55,727 bases of DNA from Collinsella aerofaciens (lineage in GTDB: Bacteria > Actinomycetota > Coriobacteriia > Coriobacteriales > Coriobacteriaceae). The notes beneath the pieces are model-generated. The model saw nothing but the letters and a program-made list of their open reading frames with translations, searched no databases and had not been told where the DNA came from. Location of the stretch: assembly GCF_015557435.1 (NCBI RefSeq), contig NZ_JADNOH010000050.1, positions 1-55,727 on the forward strand, in the 5' to 3' direction. The position numbers and the translations under genes were made by a program. This document shows, piece by piece, positions 40,096 through 48,266 of this stretch; the first letter of the stretch is position 1; the number at the start of each line of letters is the position of its first letter.

Positions 40096-40436
40096 GACGG
40101 CTCCTTTACGTGCGGCCGCACGCCGAGCTGCAAGGGCAGCCGGAGCACGGCGGGACTTTCAAACTCAAAAATCGTACCACGGCGCGGGGCAAGCAAGCGG
40201 GGCGGACACGCTACCTCAGTCGATATACATGTCCTGGAGTGCAAACCGCACCCAAAGATTATGCGAAGTTGAATAATTCGCATCTGCATAATATTGAAAG
40301 CTAAATCTTGTAGAGCCGGAATCCGACATTTTCTGCATCCAGCTAGATAACAAAATGCCGAACCGCTGCTCGAGGCGGCGCTCATGATGGCAGGGTATAA
40401 TTTGATTGTCACAGACAGCAATTTGGAGGTGCCCCC
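40096..40436. other. Divergent spacer between ybaB and the small membrane gene
   Basis: No gene is visible in these 341 bases. An extended -10-like GGGTATAAT lies at 40393-40401, suitable for the plus-strand gene at 40437, without an obvious -35. The part nearer ybaB would hold a promoter for ybaB-recR. Confidence 0.4.
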
Positions 40437-40913
40437 ATGAATGCCCCCGACGCGCTCCAAAACATCCGCTCAAAACACCCCGTTGCATATGTGGTTCTCT
40501 ATCTCTTTGTCGGCTGGGCATTACTGGTTGTCATCACCCATGCTATAGCCTTTGGAGCAGAACTGCTGATAACCAGCTCGGACCAGCCCACCGTCAAATG
40601 GGAAGCGACCGATGAGTGCACCGACGGAACCCGAACCATTTACTACAACAGCCCGTCCCTCTACCAGGAGTTCAAGGTCAAGATAGAGGACGCCAAGATT
40701 GTCGATGCCGAGCCAGGCGCTTATTTGGCAATCGGAGCAACCGTCAACGCCGAACAAGTCGAGTACACGGACAGCCATGCGACGTATCGCATCGACCTCA
40801 GCATCCTAGGCCGACCGTCACGTACCTGTCTGCTCGAATGCGAAATACGCGGCACCACACTACACATGTCCGAAATACAAATGCGCCCGGATAAAAAGCC
40901 CCTAAAGAGCTAG
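40437..40913 (+). CDS. Small membrane-anchored protein, unknown family
   Basis: A 158-residue protein with one hydrophobic helix at about residues 17-45 (VAYVVLYLFVGWALLVVITH) and an extracytoplasmic beta-rich domain containing two pairs of cysteines. TTTGGAGG precedes the ATG. It has the opposite orientation to dnaX, ybaB and recR around it and appears to be an accessory insertion between conserved genes. No family was recognised. Confidence 0.7.
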   Translation: MNAPDALQNIRSKHPVAYVVLYLFVGWALLVVITHAIAFGAELLITSSDQPTVKWEATDECTDGTRTIYYNSPSLYQEFKVKIEDAKIVDAEPGAYLAIGATVNAEQVEYTDSHATYRIDLSILGRPSRTCLLECEIRGTTLHMSEIQMRPDKKPLKS

Positions 40914-40938
40914 GGGTCCTAAGCCCAGCAAGCGATTC

Positions 40939-41211
40939 TCAACAGTAAAACGACAGCCCACCGGTTGTTTCTTTCCAGCGTTTGCAAATCAGCGCATGGT
41001 TAGATGAAACAAACTGCATGATATCGCGTAAATCCCGAGCAGGAATATCGCCCTTGTTATGGGCCAGCTTGCATCCGCCGGAGCGGGTAAGCCATATCCT
41101 GGTTGCCTCGGCAGTGGGGTGCTTGACCGCAACGTAAACATGGACAGGTTCGCCGTTCTCCCCCGTCCAGAAGAAGATGATGTACGGCCCGAGTCGAAAC
41201 AGACTAGGCAT
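40939..41211 (-). CDS. DUF4160-family protein
   Basis: A 90-residue protein opening MPSLFRLGPYIIFFWTGENG followed by EPVHVYVAV, the pattern of DUF4160 (usually a strand with P-H-x-H-V). It ends with a DIMQFVSSNHALICKRWKE helix. The ATG at 41209-41211 overlaps the end of the DUF2442 gene by 8 bases. DUF2442 and DUF4160 commonly occur as adjacent pairs and have been suggested to be toxin-antitoxin-like; no activity is established. Longer open frames upstream are shadows of the neighbour. Confidence 0.75.
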   Translation of the reverse strand: MPSLFRLGPYIIFFWTGENGEPVHVYVAVKHPTAEATRIWLTRSGGCKLAHNKGDIPARDLRDIMQFVSSNHALICKRWKETTGGLSFYC

Positions 41212-41464
41212 AGACTCGTCCGCCTTCGTAGGCAAAACGCAGGATGAGCGGGGCATTGTTGCGCACGAAATCATCGAGTTCTTTGAGGTTCGCTTCGCTA
41301 AAGCCCTCGTGTGACACCCAATTGAATGCCGGCAAGATACACTCCGCCGTGTCAAAACCCCAATCGCGCGGGCGCTCCACAACGACCTTCACCGTGTTGT
41401 CCTCACGGACTTCGGAATACGAAACTTGCGTATCGTCCTCAAGGCGGACATATTCCCACATCAT
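41204..41464 (-). CDS. DUF2442-family protein
   Basis: An 86-residue protein (MMWEYVRLEDDTQVSYSEV...) with the DUF2442 features of an N-terminal strand pair and the closing LDDFVRNNAPLILRFAYEGG. GGAGCGAG lies before tandem ATG codons at 41459-41464, either of which could be used. It overlaps the DUF4160 gene, giving coupled translation. It lies between dnaX and ybaB, and could be transcribed from the dnaX promoter. Confidence 0.7.
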   Translation of the reverse strand: MMWEYVRLEDDTQVSYSEVREDNTVKVVVERPRDWGFDTAECILPAFNWVSHEGFSEANLKELDDFVRNNAPLILRFAYEGGRVYA

Positions 41465-41518
41465 AAGCTCGCTCCGTTCAAAGACGTCTCTTCTTGAGCA
41501 GTATACCCGCCTGTACAG

Positions 41519-44002
41519 CTACTCCACCGGTTTGAAGATGGTGGACTGACCGAAGACGCTGCGGATGAGGGCTTTGGCCTCGTCCTCGGTCTGCGGGATG
41601 CTTGGGGCTGCGCCCTGATGGCCGAAGGGACTGCCCGCGCCGGGGTTGGACTCCCAGGGAGCTGCAGGAGCGTCCTCCTCTTTGGGGGCAGTTGCGGCGG
41701 GCTTGGGCGCGGACGCCGTGGCCGGCGCGTCGAACGGAGGCAGATCGTCCCCGCCCGCATCGGCGGCAAAACCGGCGACCATGGCATCGTCGTAGGGCAC
41801 CTGCTCGGATTCCCACGGCGCAGACTGCGCGGACGGCTGAGCCTTGGGACCGGACGCGCGCTCGGGCGCGCGGGGCGCAGGCTCAGTCGGGAGCTTGCCC
41901 GTGGCGGGAGCGCCGGCAGGGTTGTCCGAGCGCAGCCAGGGGGCCTTGCCCAGGTCGGATGACTTGGGCGCAGGCGCAGCGGCAGGCTTGGGCGCGGGGA
42001 CCGAAGCAGCCGATTTGGCCGCGGCTGGCTTAGGCGCCGACGGGGTCGATGCCGCTACCGGTGCCGCTTGCTGCTGCGGCGCGCTGGCGCTCGAGGATAC
42101 AGGGGCCGCCGAGGACACGGGCTGCGGGTCCGCAGATGCCGCAGCCCGTGCAGATGGAGAATGCTCCTCATGTTGAGGAGCCGGCGTGCCACCTCCATCC
42201 AGGACGTAGTCGACGGTGCGACGACCGAAGACCGCGCAGACCGTCGGCAGGACCACCGATTGCGTGTCAGCGCGGCCGAGCATCTTGATGGCAAAGGTCG
42301 AGCCCGCGGGGAACGAGACCGTGAGCTTGGAGCCGTCGTCGGCCGTGGCGCGGGCGTTGAGCAAAAGCCCTGCGTAGGAAGCCTGACGCGCCTTAACACG
42401 CTCGACAACCTCGGCCCATTTGCGCTGCAGCTCTCCGGCATCCTCGACCGCGGGCGTCTCGGCAGCACCGGCGGCAGCAACCTGGGCGGCGGTGTTGGGC
42501 TGGGGCTTAGGTGCCGGAGCGGTGGCAGGCGCGGGGGCCGCAACGGGCTGAGGCGTCGGAGCCGGCGCAGACTGAGGTGCAGACGCTGCAGGCTTGGAAG
42601 CCGACACGGACGCAGAACGGGGCGCAGGCTGAGCCGCCGGAGCGGCAGCACCACGGTCCCAAGGCATACCGCCCTGGCGCGCGGACGTATCAGCGGGGGT
42701 AGCAGATGCCGCCGGAGCGGCAGCTCGGGCACCCGAGATAAGCGTCGGCTGCTGGGCGGCAGCGGGTACGGATGCTGCAGGCGCGGCGGCCTGAGCAGCA
42801 GCCACGCTCGCCGGCACCGCGGCATTGGCAACCATGGCCTCCAGGCGTGCCACGCGCTCGGCCAATGCCTCAATCGTTATATCAGCCTCGGGACGTGCCA
42901 GGCGCGTGCAGGCGATCTCGAGCACCAGGCGCACATCGCTCGCGCCCCTCATCTCCAGTGCGGCATCGTCGAGCACTGTCAGCACACGGGCCAGGCGGTC
43001 GGCAGGATGCTCGCCAAAGGCAGCGGCCTCGGCAGCAAGCGCCTCGGCCTGCTCGGAGCCGCCCTCAAACAGCTCGGCGCGGGCACCGGCAACGCAGGCA
43101 ACGTACACGTCACGCACATGCGCCACCAGGTCGCGCGTCAGCTCCAGCAGGTCGTTTCCTTCCTCGACCTGCACGCGAATCAGTCCATAGAGCTCGGCAA
43201 CATCGCGATCGGCAATGGCGCGGGAAAACTCGCCCAGAATCTGGTCCGAAACCTCGCCTAAAAGCGAGCGGGCGTCGTCCGCATGCACAGAACCGTTGCC
43301 AAAGACGCTCAGCTGCTCCAGCGTGGACAACGCGTCGCGCATGCCGCCCTTTGCATGGCGCGCCACGATAGCCAGCGCCTCGTCGTCGTAATCGAAGCCC
43401 TCCTGCTCGCACACGTATGCCAGGCGATGCTCAATATCCTCGTTGCCGATGCGATGGAAATCGAAACGCTGGCAGCGCGAGAGGATGGTCTCCAGAATCT
43501 TTTGCGGGTCGGTGGTGCACAGCACAAAGATCACGTGTGCCGGCGGCTCCTCGAGCGTCTTGAGCAGCGCGTTGAACGCCGCCGTCGTGAGCATGTGGAC
43601 CTCGTCGATGATATAGATCTTGTACTTGCCGCGCACCGGGGCAAAGTTGACGGAGTTGATGATCTCCTCGCGCACGTTGTCCACGCCGGTACGGCTTGCG
43701 GCATCGAGCTCGTAGACATCCGGGTGGTTGCCCTCGGCAATGAGCTCGCACTCCTCACAGGTACCGTCGGGCATGCAGCCGCTTGCACCCTCGGCGCGCG
43801 CCACCTCGGCATTGCGGCACAGCAGCGCCTTGGCCAGAATGCGCGCCATGGTGGTCTTGCCCGTGCCGCGCGGTCCGCAGAACAGGTAGGCGTGGGACAG
43901 GCGCCCCTCGGTGATGGCGTGCTCGAGCGTCGAGACGATATGCTGCTGGCCCACCACGGAGTCGAAGGTGAGCGGGCGATACTTTCGGTACAACGATTCC
44001 AT
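41519..44002 (-). CDS. dnaX: DNA polymerase III subunit gamma/tau
   Basis: An 827-residue clamp-loader ATPase. The AAA+ domain starts MESLYRKYRPLTFDSVVGQ, with Walker A GPRGTGKTTMAR, zinc-binding Cys around CMPDGTCEECELI, and Walker B IYIIDEVHMLT with the SRC motif LSRCQRFDFHR. After domain III comes an about 400-residue Ala/Pro-rich tail with short Trp-containing motifs, long for the family. The start at 44000-44002 is where homology begins; the frame remains open 37 codons further. A possible -10 (TATACC) lies upstream near 44018. Confidence 0.95.
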   Translation of the reverse strand: MESLYRKYRPLTFDSVVGQQHIVSTLEHAITEGRLSHAYLFCGPRGTGKTTMARILAKALLCRNAEVARAEGASGCMPDGTCEECELIAEGNHPDVYELDAASRTGVDNVREEIINSVNFAPVRGKYKIYIIDEVHMLTTAAFNALLKTLEEPPAHVIFVLCTTDPQKILETILSRCQRFDFHRIGNEDIEHRLAYVCEQEGFDYDDEALAIVARHAKGGMRDALSTLEQLSVFGNGSVHADDARSLLGEVSDQILGEFSRAIADRDVAELYGLIRVQVEEGNDLLELTRDLVAHVRDVYVACVAGARAELFEGGSEQAEALAAEAAAFGEHPADRLARVLTVLDDAALEMRGASDVRLVLEIACTRLARPEADITIEALAERVARLEAMVANAAVPASVAAAQAAAPAASVPAAAQQPTLISGARAAAPAASATPADTSARQGGMPWDRGAAAPAAQPAPRSASVSASKPAASAPQSAPAPTPQPVAAPAPATAPAPKPQPNTAAQVAAAGAAETPAVEDAGELQRKWAEVVERVKARQASYAGLLLNARATADDGSKLTVSFPAGSTFAIKMLGRADTQSVVLPTVCAVFGRRTVDYVLDGGGTPAPQHEEHSPSARAAASADPQPVSSAAPVSSSASAPQQQAAPVAASTPSAPKPAAAKSAASVPAPKPAAAPAPKSSDLGKAPWLRSDNPAGAPATGKLPTEPAPRAPERASGPKAQPSAQSAPWESEQVPYDDAMVAGFAADAGGDDLPPFDAPATASAPKPAATAPKEEDAPAAPWESNPGAGSPFGHQGAAPSIPQTEDEAKALIRSVFGQSTIFKPVE

Positions 44003-44118
44003 GGGTGCTCCCCCGGGTATACTGAGTCTTGTTGCCGCGACGGCCATGCGGTCGCACGGCATACTGCATTCCATAATAACCCGTACGGCGAGCCCGCCGC
44101 GATAGGAGTCCAAAGAGC

Positions 44119-44835
44119 ATGGCAGACGCAGAGAGCAACCTCGTTCCCTCCGAAGCAGCCGACCAGGTCGAGGTCGCGCTCGAGGCGCAGGCAGCAGCCG
44201 ACGACGGCATCCTGTACCTCAACGAGTACCAGTACGAAAACGACCTCGTCACCGACTTCGCCCGCCTGGTTGCCTCGCCCAGGCGTCGCGGCTCGCTGTA
44301 TGTCGCCGCGGCAATTGCCGCGCTCATCGGCATCGGCATGCTGGTGGCCGGCGGCAACTGGATCAAGTTCGGCGTCGTGCTGATCGTGTTCGGCGCCTTT
44401 TTGGCCTGGTGGAGCAAGAACCTCCACCACACGCTTGCCCGCGACTTTATCGATGCCGTCGAGGCCGACAAGTCCATGGGCGGCCGCTACCGCCGCGTCG
44501 CCGCCAACGAGAACGGTCTGATGGTCTGGGGCAAGAGCGGCAAGTCGCAGTTCTTCCCGTTTGAGAAGCTCGACCACGTACTCGACGGCGAGCGCATCTT
44601 TGTGGCCATGTTCGCCGACCAGGGCGTGACGATCCCCAAGGACACCTTTGTTCGCGGCGATGCCGAGCAGTTTGGCACCTTCCTCAAGGCGCGCATCAAC
44701 AAAAAACTCCGCATTGAGACCAAACGCAAGAAGATGAAAGCCGAGAAGGCCACCGCCGAGGCCAAGCAGGGCGACAAGCCCCAGGAGACCAAAGGCAAGC
44801 AGCGCAAGCAGAAGAAGAACAAGAAGAAGCGCTAA
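44119..44835 (+). CDS. YcxB-like membrane protein
   Basis: A 238-residue protein: an acidic N terminus, two adjacent hydrophobic helices (about residues 60-98), a cytosolic YcxB-like domain (ANENGLMVWGKSGKSQFFPF, TFVRGDAEQF) and a strongly basic Lys-rich tail (KQRKQKKNKKKR). It starts divergently from dnaX with GATAGGAG upstream. Function is unknown for the family. Confidence 0.75.
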   Translation: MADAESNLVPSEAADQVEVALEAQAAADDGILYLNEYQYENDLVTDFARLVASPRRRGSLYVAAAIAALIGIGMLVAGGNWIKFGVVLIVFGAFLAWWSKNLHHTLARDFIDAVEADKSMGGRYRRVAANENGLMVWGKSGKSQFFPFEKLDHVLDGERIFVAMFADQGVTIPKDTFVRGDAEQFGTFLKARINKKLRIETKRKKMKAEKATAEAKQGDKPQETKGKQRKQKKNKKKR

Positions 44836-44979
44836 GGCCAAACCAGACAGGCAGCCTCGCATCCCGCTATCCTCCCCATGCACCCGAGCGTGCTACACTA
44901 GCAGCATCTATGCCACCGCGAACGGCTCGGCTCCGCGCCCGCCACTCGCAAACGAACTTTAAACGCACGAGGGTTGGCC

Positions 44980-46833
44980 ATGCCGCTTTTCTCGCAACAT
45001 ACCGCCCGGTTCTCGCCGGACGTTCCTTTGGAGGGCACCAGCTCTCGCGAGCTGCTCAAGCGGTACCAGCCGCTCGAGACACTTGCGACCGGCGGTTTTG
45101 GCTCCATCGAGATCTGCCGCGACACGCACCTGCGCCGCCGCGTCGCCATTAAGCGCATCCCCCTTATCAACGGCGCCGGCATGCCCGCCAGCGACATCAT
45201 GGATGTCCTGCGCGAGGCGCACACTGCCGCCATGCTTCAACATCCTAATATCGTGCAGGTCATCGACTTTACGCACGACACCGCCTATGCCTACTTGGTC
45301 ATGGAGTATGTCGACGGTATGTCGCTGGCCGAGTTTTTGCATCGCGTGGACGGCCACTCGCTCACCTTTGACGAGGCCGCGGCCATTACCGATGCCCTGG
45401 GTCAGGCGCTCACCTTCGCCCATAGCAATGGCGTACTCCACCTGGACATTAAGCCCGCCAACGTGCTCATCGACCACTCGGGCAATGTAAAGCTCACCGA
45501 CTTTGGCATGGCGCGACTGTCGTCCGCCGGTGGCTTTGGCGGCTCGCGCGGCGGCACCATCGGCTACATGCCGCCCGAGCAGCTCGATATCGAGACCGGC
45601 ACGGTCGACGAACGCGCCGATGTCTTTGCCCTTGCCTGCGTTATCTATGAGGGCTTGTGCGGCAGCGCCCCCCTTATAGCGGCCACGCCCGCCGACTCGC
45701 TCGACCGCATCATCGGCGGCGCCACCTATCCCAGCGAGCTGATACCACACTTTCCCCCGGGAGCCGAGGCCGCGCTCATGAGCGCGCTCTCCCCCATGCC
45801 GCAGGACCGCCCCAACAGCATCGAGGCATTTTGCGACCAACTCCTTGCCGGTCTGGGCAGCGTGCGCGAGGGCCGTCGCAGTCTGGAGCAAATGGTTGGC
45901 GAGCTTTCGGATGACGAGCAGGAGCTCGACGATATCGAGCCGTCGTACTACGAGGACGACGCCATCGAGGTCGACCCCGCGCTCGGCTGGGCGGGCACGC
46001 GCTGGAGCCATGCGCGCGACTACACCATGCACGCTATCTCGGCGCTAACGTGCGGCACCTTTAGCTTTTTGCTGATGCAAACGGCCGGGGTCGCGGCGCT
46101 TCCCGGCCTGGTCATTGCGGCTATCGCGATCGGAGCGGCGGCTGGCCTGGCCCCCCAGATCGGCTCGGCCATCTCGGCTGTGGGCTTTTTGGTGCTCATG
46201 GCCAACGCCACCATGCAGGCGCAGGGCATCCTGTCGATGTTGCCCGTCGCGGTGATCTTTGCCGCTGCCATGTCCGGTTGGTGGATCGCCTGGGGTCGCA
46301 CCGAGGCTGCCGCGAGCGCCGCGCTCACCTGTGCACTCGCGCTTGGCTGTCTGACTGGCAATACCTTCCTGGCAGCTGGGGTCGCCGCCGGCGTCGCGTC
46401 ATTTTGGCTCGGCCCGGCAAGCGCCGCCGCGGCAACGGGCATGGGCGCGCTTTTTGCCCGTCTGGCCACGGTCGCGCTTTCAGCCGGAGGCGTGCTGGGG
46501 CTCGGTAACGTTGCCGCAGCGCTGGGAGACCCGCTCCTTTGGGCTGCCTTTGTGCTGGTCGCGGCAACTGCCGCAGCGTCATCCGCGCTGCTCAATGCCC
46601 ATGCCAAGCGTGCCGATCAGGGCTCAAACCTTGCCGCAATCGCCGCCATCGCCGTCACCGGCATCGGCTGCGCAGCGTCGTCCTGTCTTGCACACCATAT
46701 GGAAATTGCCAGCCTTGCAGCCGCGGTCGCCGCCAAGGCGGCGGTTGCGGGAATCCTATCCTCTATAATCGTTGGGATATGCCTATATTTGCTCGGATAC
46801 CAAAGAACCTATACGGAGAGTGATCTTTCGTGA
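44980..46833 (+). CDS. Ser/Thr protein kinase with multi-helix C terminus (non-RD)
   Basis: A 617-residue Hanks-type kinase, first gene of the FHA/phosphatase/RodA operon. It has the glycine loop TLATGGFGSIE, lysine in VAIKRIPL, catalytic loop LHLDIKPANVLI, DFGMA and the MPPEQ activation segment. The usual HRD arginine is leucine, making it a non-RD kinase less dependent on activation-loop phosphorylation. From about residue 350 there are about eight Ala-rich hydrophobic helices and no external sensor. The ATG at 44980 has GAGGG upstream; TTG at 44974 is possible. Its stop overlaps the GTG of fhaA. It takes the operon position of pknA. Confidence 0.85.
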   Translation: MPLFSQHTARFSPDVPLEGTSSRELLKRYQPLETLATGGFGSIEICRDTHLRRRVAIKRIPLINGAGMPASDIMDVLREAHTAAMLQHPNIVQVIDFTHDTAYAYLVMEYVDGMSLAEFLHRVDGHSLTFDEAAAITDALGQALTFAHSNGVLHLDIKPANVLIDHSGNVKLTDFGMARLSSAGGFGGSRGGTIGYMPPEQLDIETGTVDERADVFALACVIYEGLCGSAPLIAATPADSLDRIIGGATYPSELIPHFPPGAEAALMSALSPMPQDRPNSIEAFCDQLLAGLGSVREGRRSLEQMVGELSDDEQELDDIEPSYYEDDAIEVDPALGWAGTRWSHARDYTMHAISALTCGTFSFLLMQTAGVAALPGLVIAAIAIGAAAGLAPQIGSAISAVGFLVLMANATMQAQGILSMLPVAVIFAAAMSGWWIAWGRTEAAASAALTCALALGCLTGNTFLAAGVAAGVASFWLGPASAAAATGMGALFARLATVALSAGGVLGLGNVAAALGDPLLWAAFVLVAATAAASSALLNAHAKRADQGSNLAAIAAIAVTGIGCAASSCLAHHMEIASLAAAVAAKAAVAGILSSIIVGICLYLLGYQRTYTESDLS

Positions 46834-47843
46834 ACTTCCTGAACATCTTCGAGGACCACGTGGCCGGCATCTTCGGTGCCACCCGTGCCCCGTTCTCCTT
46901 TAAGAAGCTTGCCAAGCAGGCCGCTCGCGACATGGAGGATCAGACTCTGGTGATTAACGGCGTCAACACGGCGCCGGCACTCTATACCATCCTGATCGCC
47001 GCCGACGACGATCCCATGCTCGCCCCGTTCTACCCCGAGCTTTCGCGCGAGGTCCGCGAGTTTGTGAAGGCGCAGGCCGAAAAGCGCCGCTATGTCTTTG
47101 TCGGCGAGCCCCTCGTGCGCTTTATGATCGATCCGCAGCTGCGCGCCGGCAAGTTCTCGGTCTTTGCCGAGAACGTCGATGCCCCCACGCTCGGCCGCCT
47201 GTACGAAGAAGAGCGCGCCTATCAAAACGGCCTGGGCCAGAACAACTCCGCGGCAAGCCGTGCCGCCAGCGCCCCGCGCGCCGGCCAGCAGCAGTTTGCT
47301 GCCCCGCAGCAGCAGCGCCCCGCCGCCATGCCCCAGCAGCAGCCGACGCCTCGCGCCGCCGCTCCCGACCCGCTTGCCGTGGCAGACCCCTTCGCGCCTA
47401 GCGTCCCCGACCCCGCCGCCGCACCCATCCCGGTGCCGCAGACCGTCTCGCGCGACGCGCTTGCCGGCATGGGCGGAGCCGCCGCGACCGGTGCCGCCGT
47501 GGGCCTAGGCGCCGCAGCCGGCATCGCCTCCAACATGGCGAGCACTCGCGCCCCGCAGCGCCCGCTCGCCCAGCTCGTCGACGTCGTGAGCGGCGAGAGC
47601 CATAGCATCACCTCCGCACAGGTGACCATCGGTCGCGAGCGCTCAGTTTCCGACATTGCCCTGCGCGACCCCAACGTGTCGCGCCGCCACGCCCAGCTCA
47701 CCTTTACGGGCTCGGATTGGTCGATCGAGGACCTCAATTCCACCAACGGCACACTCGTCAACAACCGCCGCATTACGCGCTGCCCGCTGCGCAACGGCGA
47801 TCTGCTGACGTTTGGCCTGAGCACCTTTGAATTTAGGGGATAG
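46830..47843 (+). CDS. fhaA: FhaA-like FHA protein (DUF3662)
   Basis: A 337-residue cytosolic protein. Its N-terminal DUF3662 domain (MNFLNIFEDHVAGIFGATRA..., residues 1-120) and C-terminal FHA domain (QVTIGRERSVSDIALRD, VSRRHAQLTF, DLNSTNGTLVNN) are joined by a Gln/Pro/Ala-rich linker, as in mycobacterial FhaA. The GTG start overlaps the kinase stop (GTGA). In actinobacteria FhaA reads phosphothreonine on cell-wall regulators such as the MviN pseudokinase. Confidence 0.9.
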   Translation: MNFLNIFEDHVAGIFGATRAPFSFKKLAKQAARDMEDQTLVINGVNTAPALYTILIAADDDPMLAPFYPELSREVREFVKAQAEKRRYVFVGEPLVRFMIDPQLRAGKFSVFAENVDAPTLGRLYEEERAYQNGLGQNNSAASRAASAPRAGQQQFAAPQQQRPAAMPQQQPTPRAAAPDPLAVADPFAPSVPDPAAAPIPVPQTVSRDALAGMGGAAATGAAVGLGAAAGIASNMASTRAPQRPLAQLVDVVSGESHSITSAQVTIGRERSVSDIALRDPNVSRRHAQLTFTGSDWSIEDLNSTNGTLVNNRRITRCPLRNGDLLTFGLSTFEFRG

Positions 47844-47849
47844 TCGCTT

Positions 47850-48266
47850 ATGAACATCGATATCGTCCTTTTTGCAGGCCGCATCGTCCTGGTCGCCCTG
47901 CTCTATATCTTCCTGTTCGCCGTCATGAAGACCGGCGTGGGACTTGTGCGCGGACAGCGCCGCGACTCGGCTATCTGGACGATCGATGTGGACAAGGGTC
48001 CGCGCGGCATCCGCGGCATCCACGTAGATATGCTCGGCCCCGTCATCGTCGGTCGCTCGCCATCTTCGGACATCTGCATCAACGAACCATTCGTCTCGGC
48101 CTCACATGCGCGTTTTTCGCTGCAGGGCCCGGCGCTCATCATCGAGGACCTCAACTCGCTTAACGGCACGCTCGTCAACGGCCGCCAGCTTGTGGAGCCC
48201 GCAACACTGCGCGAGGGCGACGAAGTCCAGATTGGCGATGTGGTCATGAAGGTGAACCGTCGATGA
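47850..48266 (+). CDS. fhaB: FhaB-like membrane FHA protein
   Basis: A 138-residue protein with one N-terminal helix (IVLFAGRIVLVALLYIFLFA) and a cytosolic FHA domain (VIVGRSPSSDICINEPFVSASHARF split over two strands, then DLNSLNGTLVNG). It matches FhaB/FipA in size and operon place. It begins 6 bases after fhaA and overlaps the phosphatase start as ATGA. Confidence 0.9.
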   Translation: MNIDIVLFAGRIVLVALLYIFLFAVMKTGVGLVRGQRRDSAIWTIDVDKGPRGIRGIHVDMLGPVIVGRSPSSDICINEPFVSASHARFSLQGPALIIEDLNSLNGTLVNGRQLVEPATLREGDEVQIGDVVMKVNRR

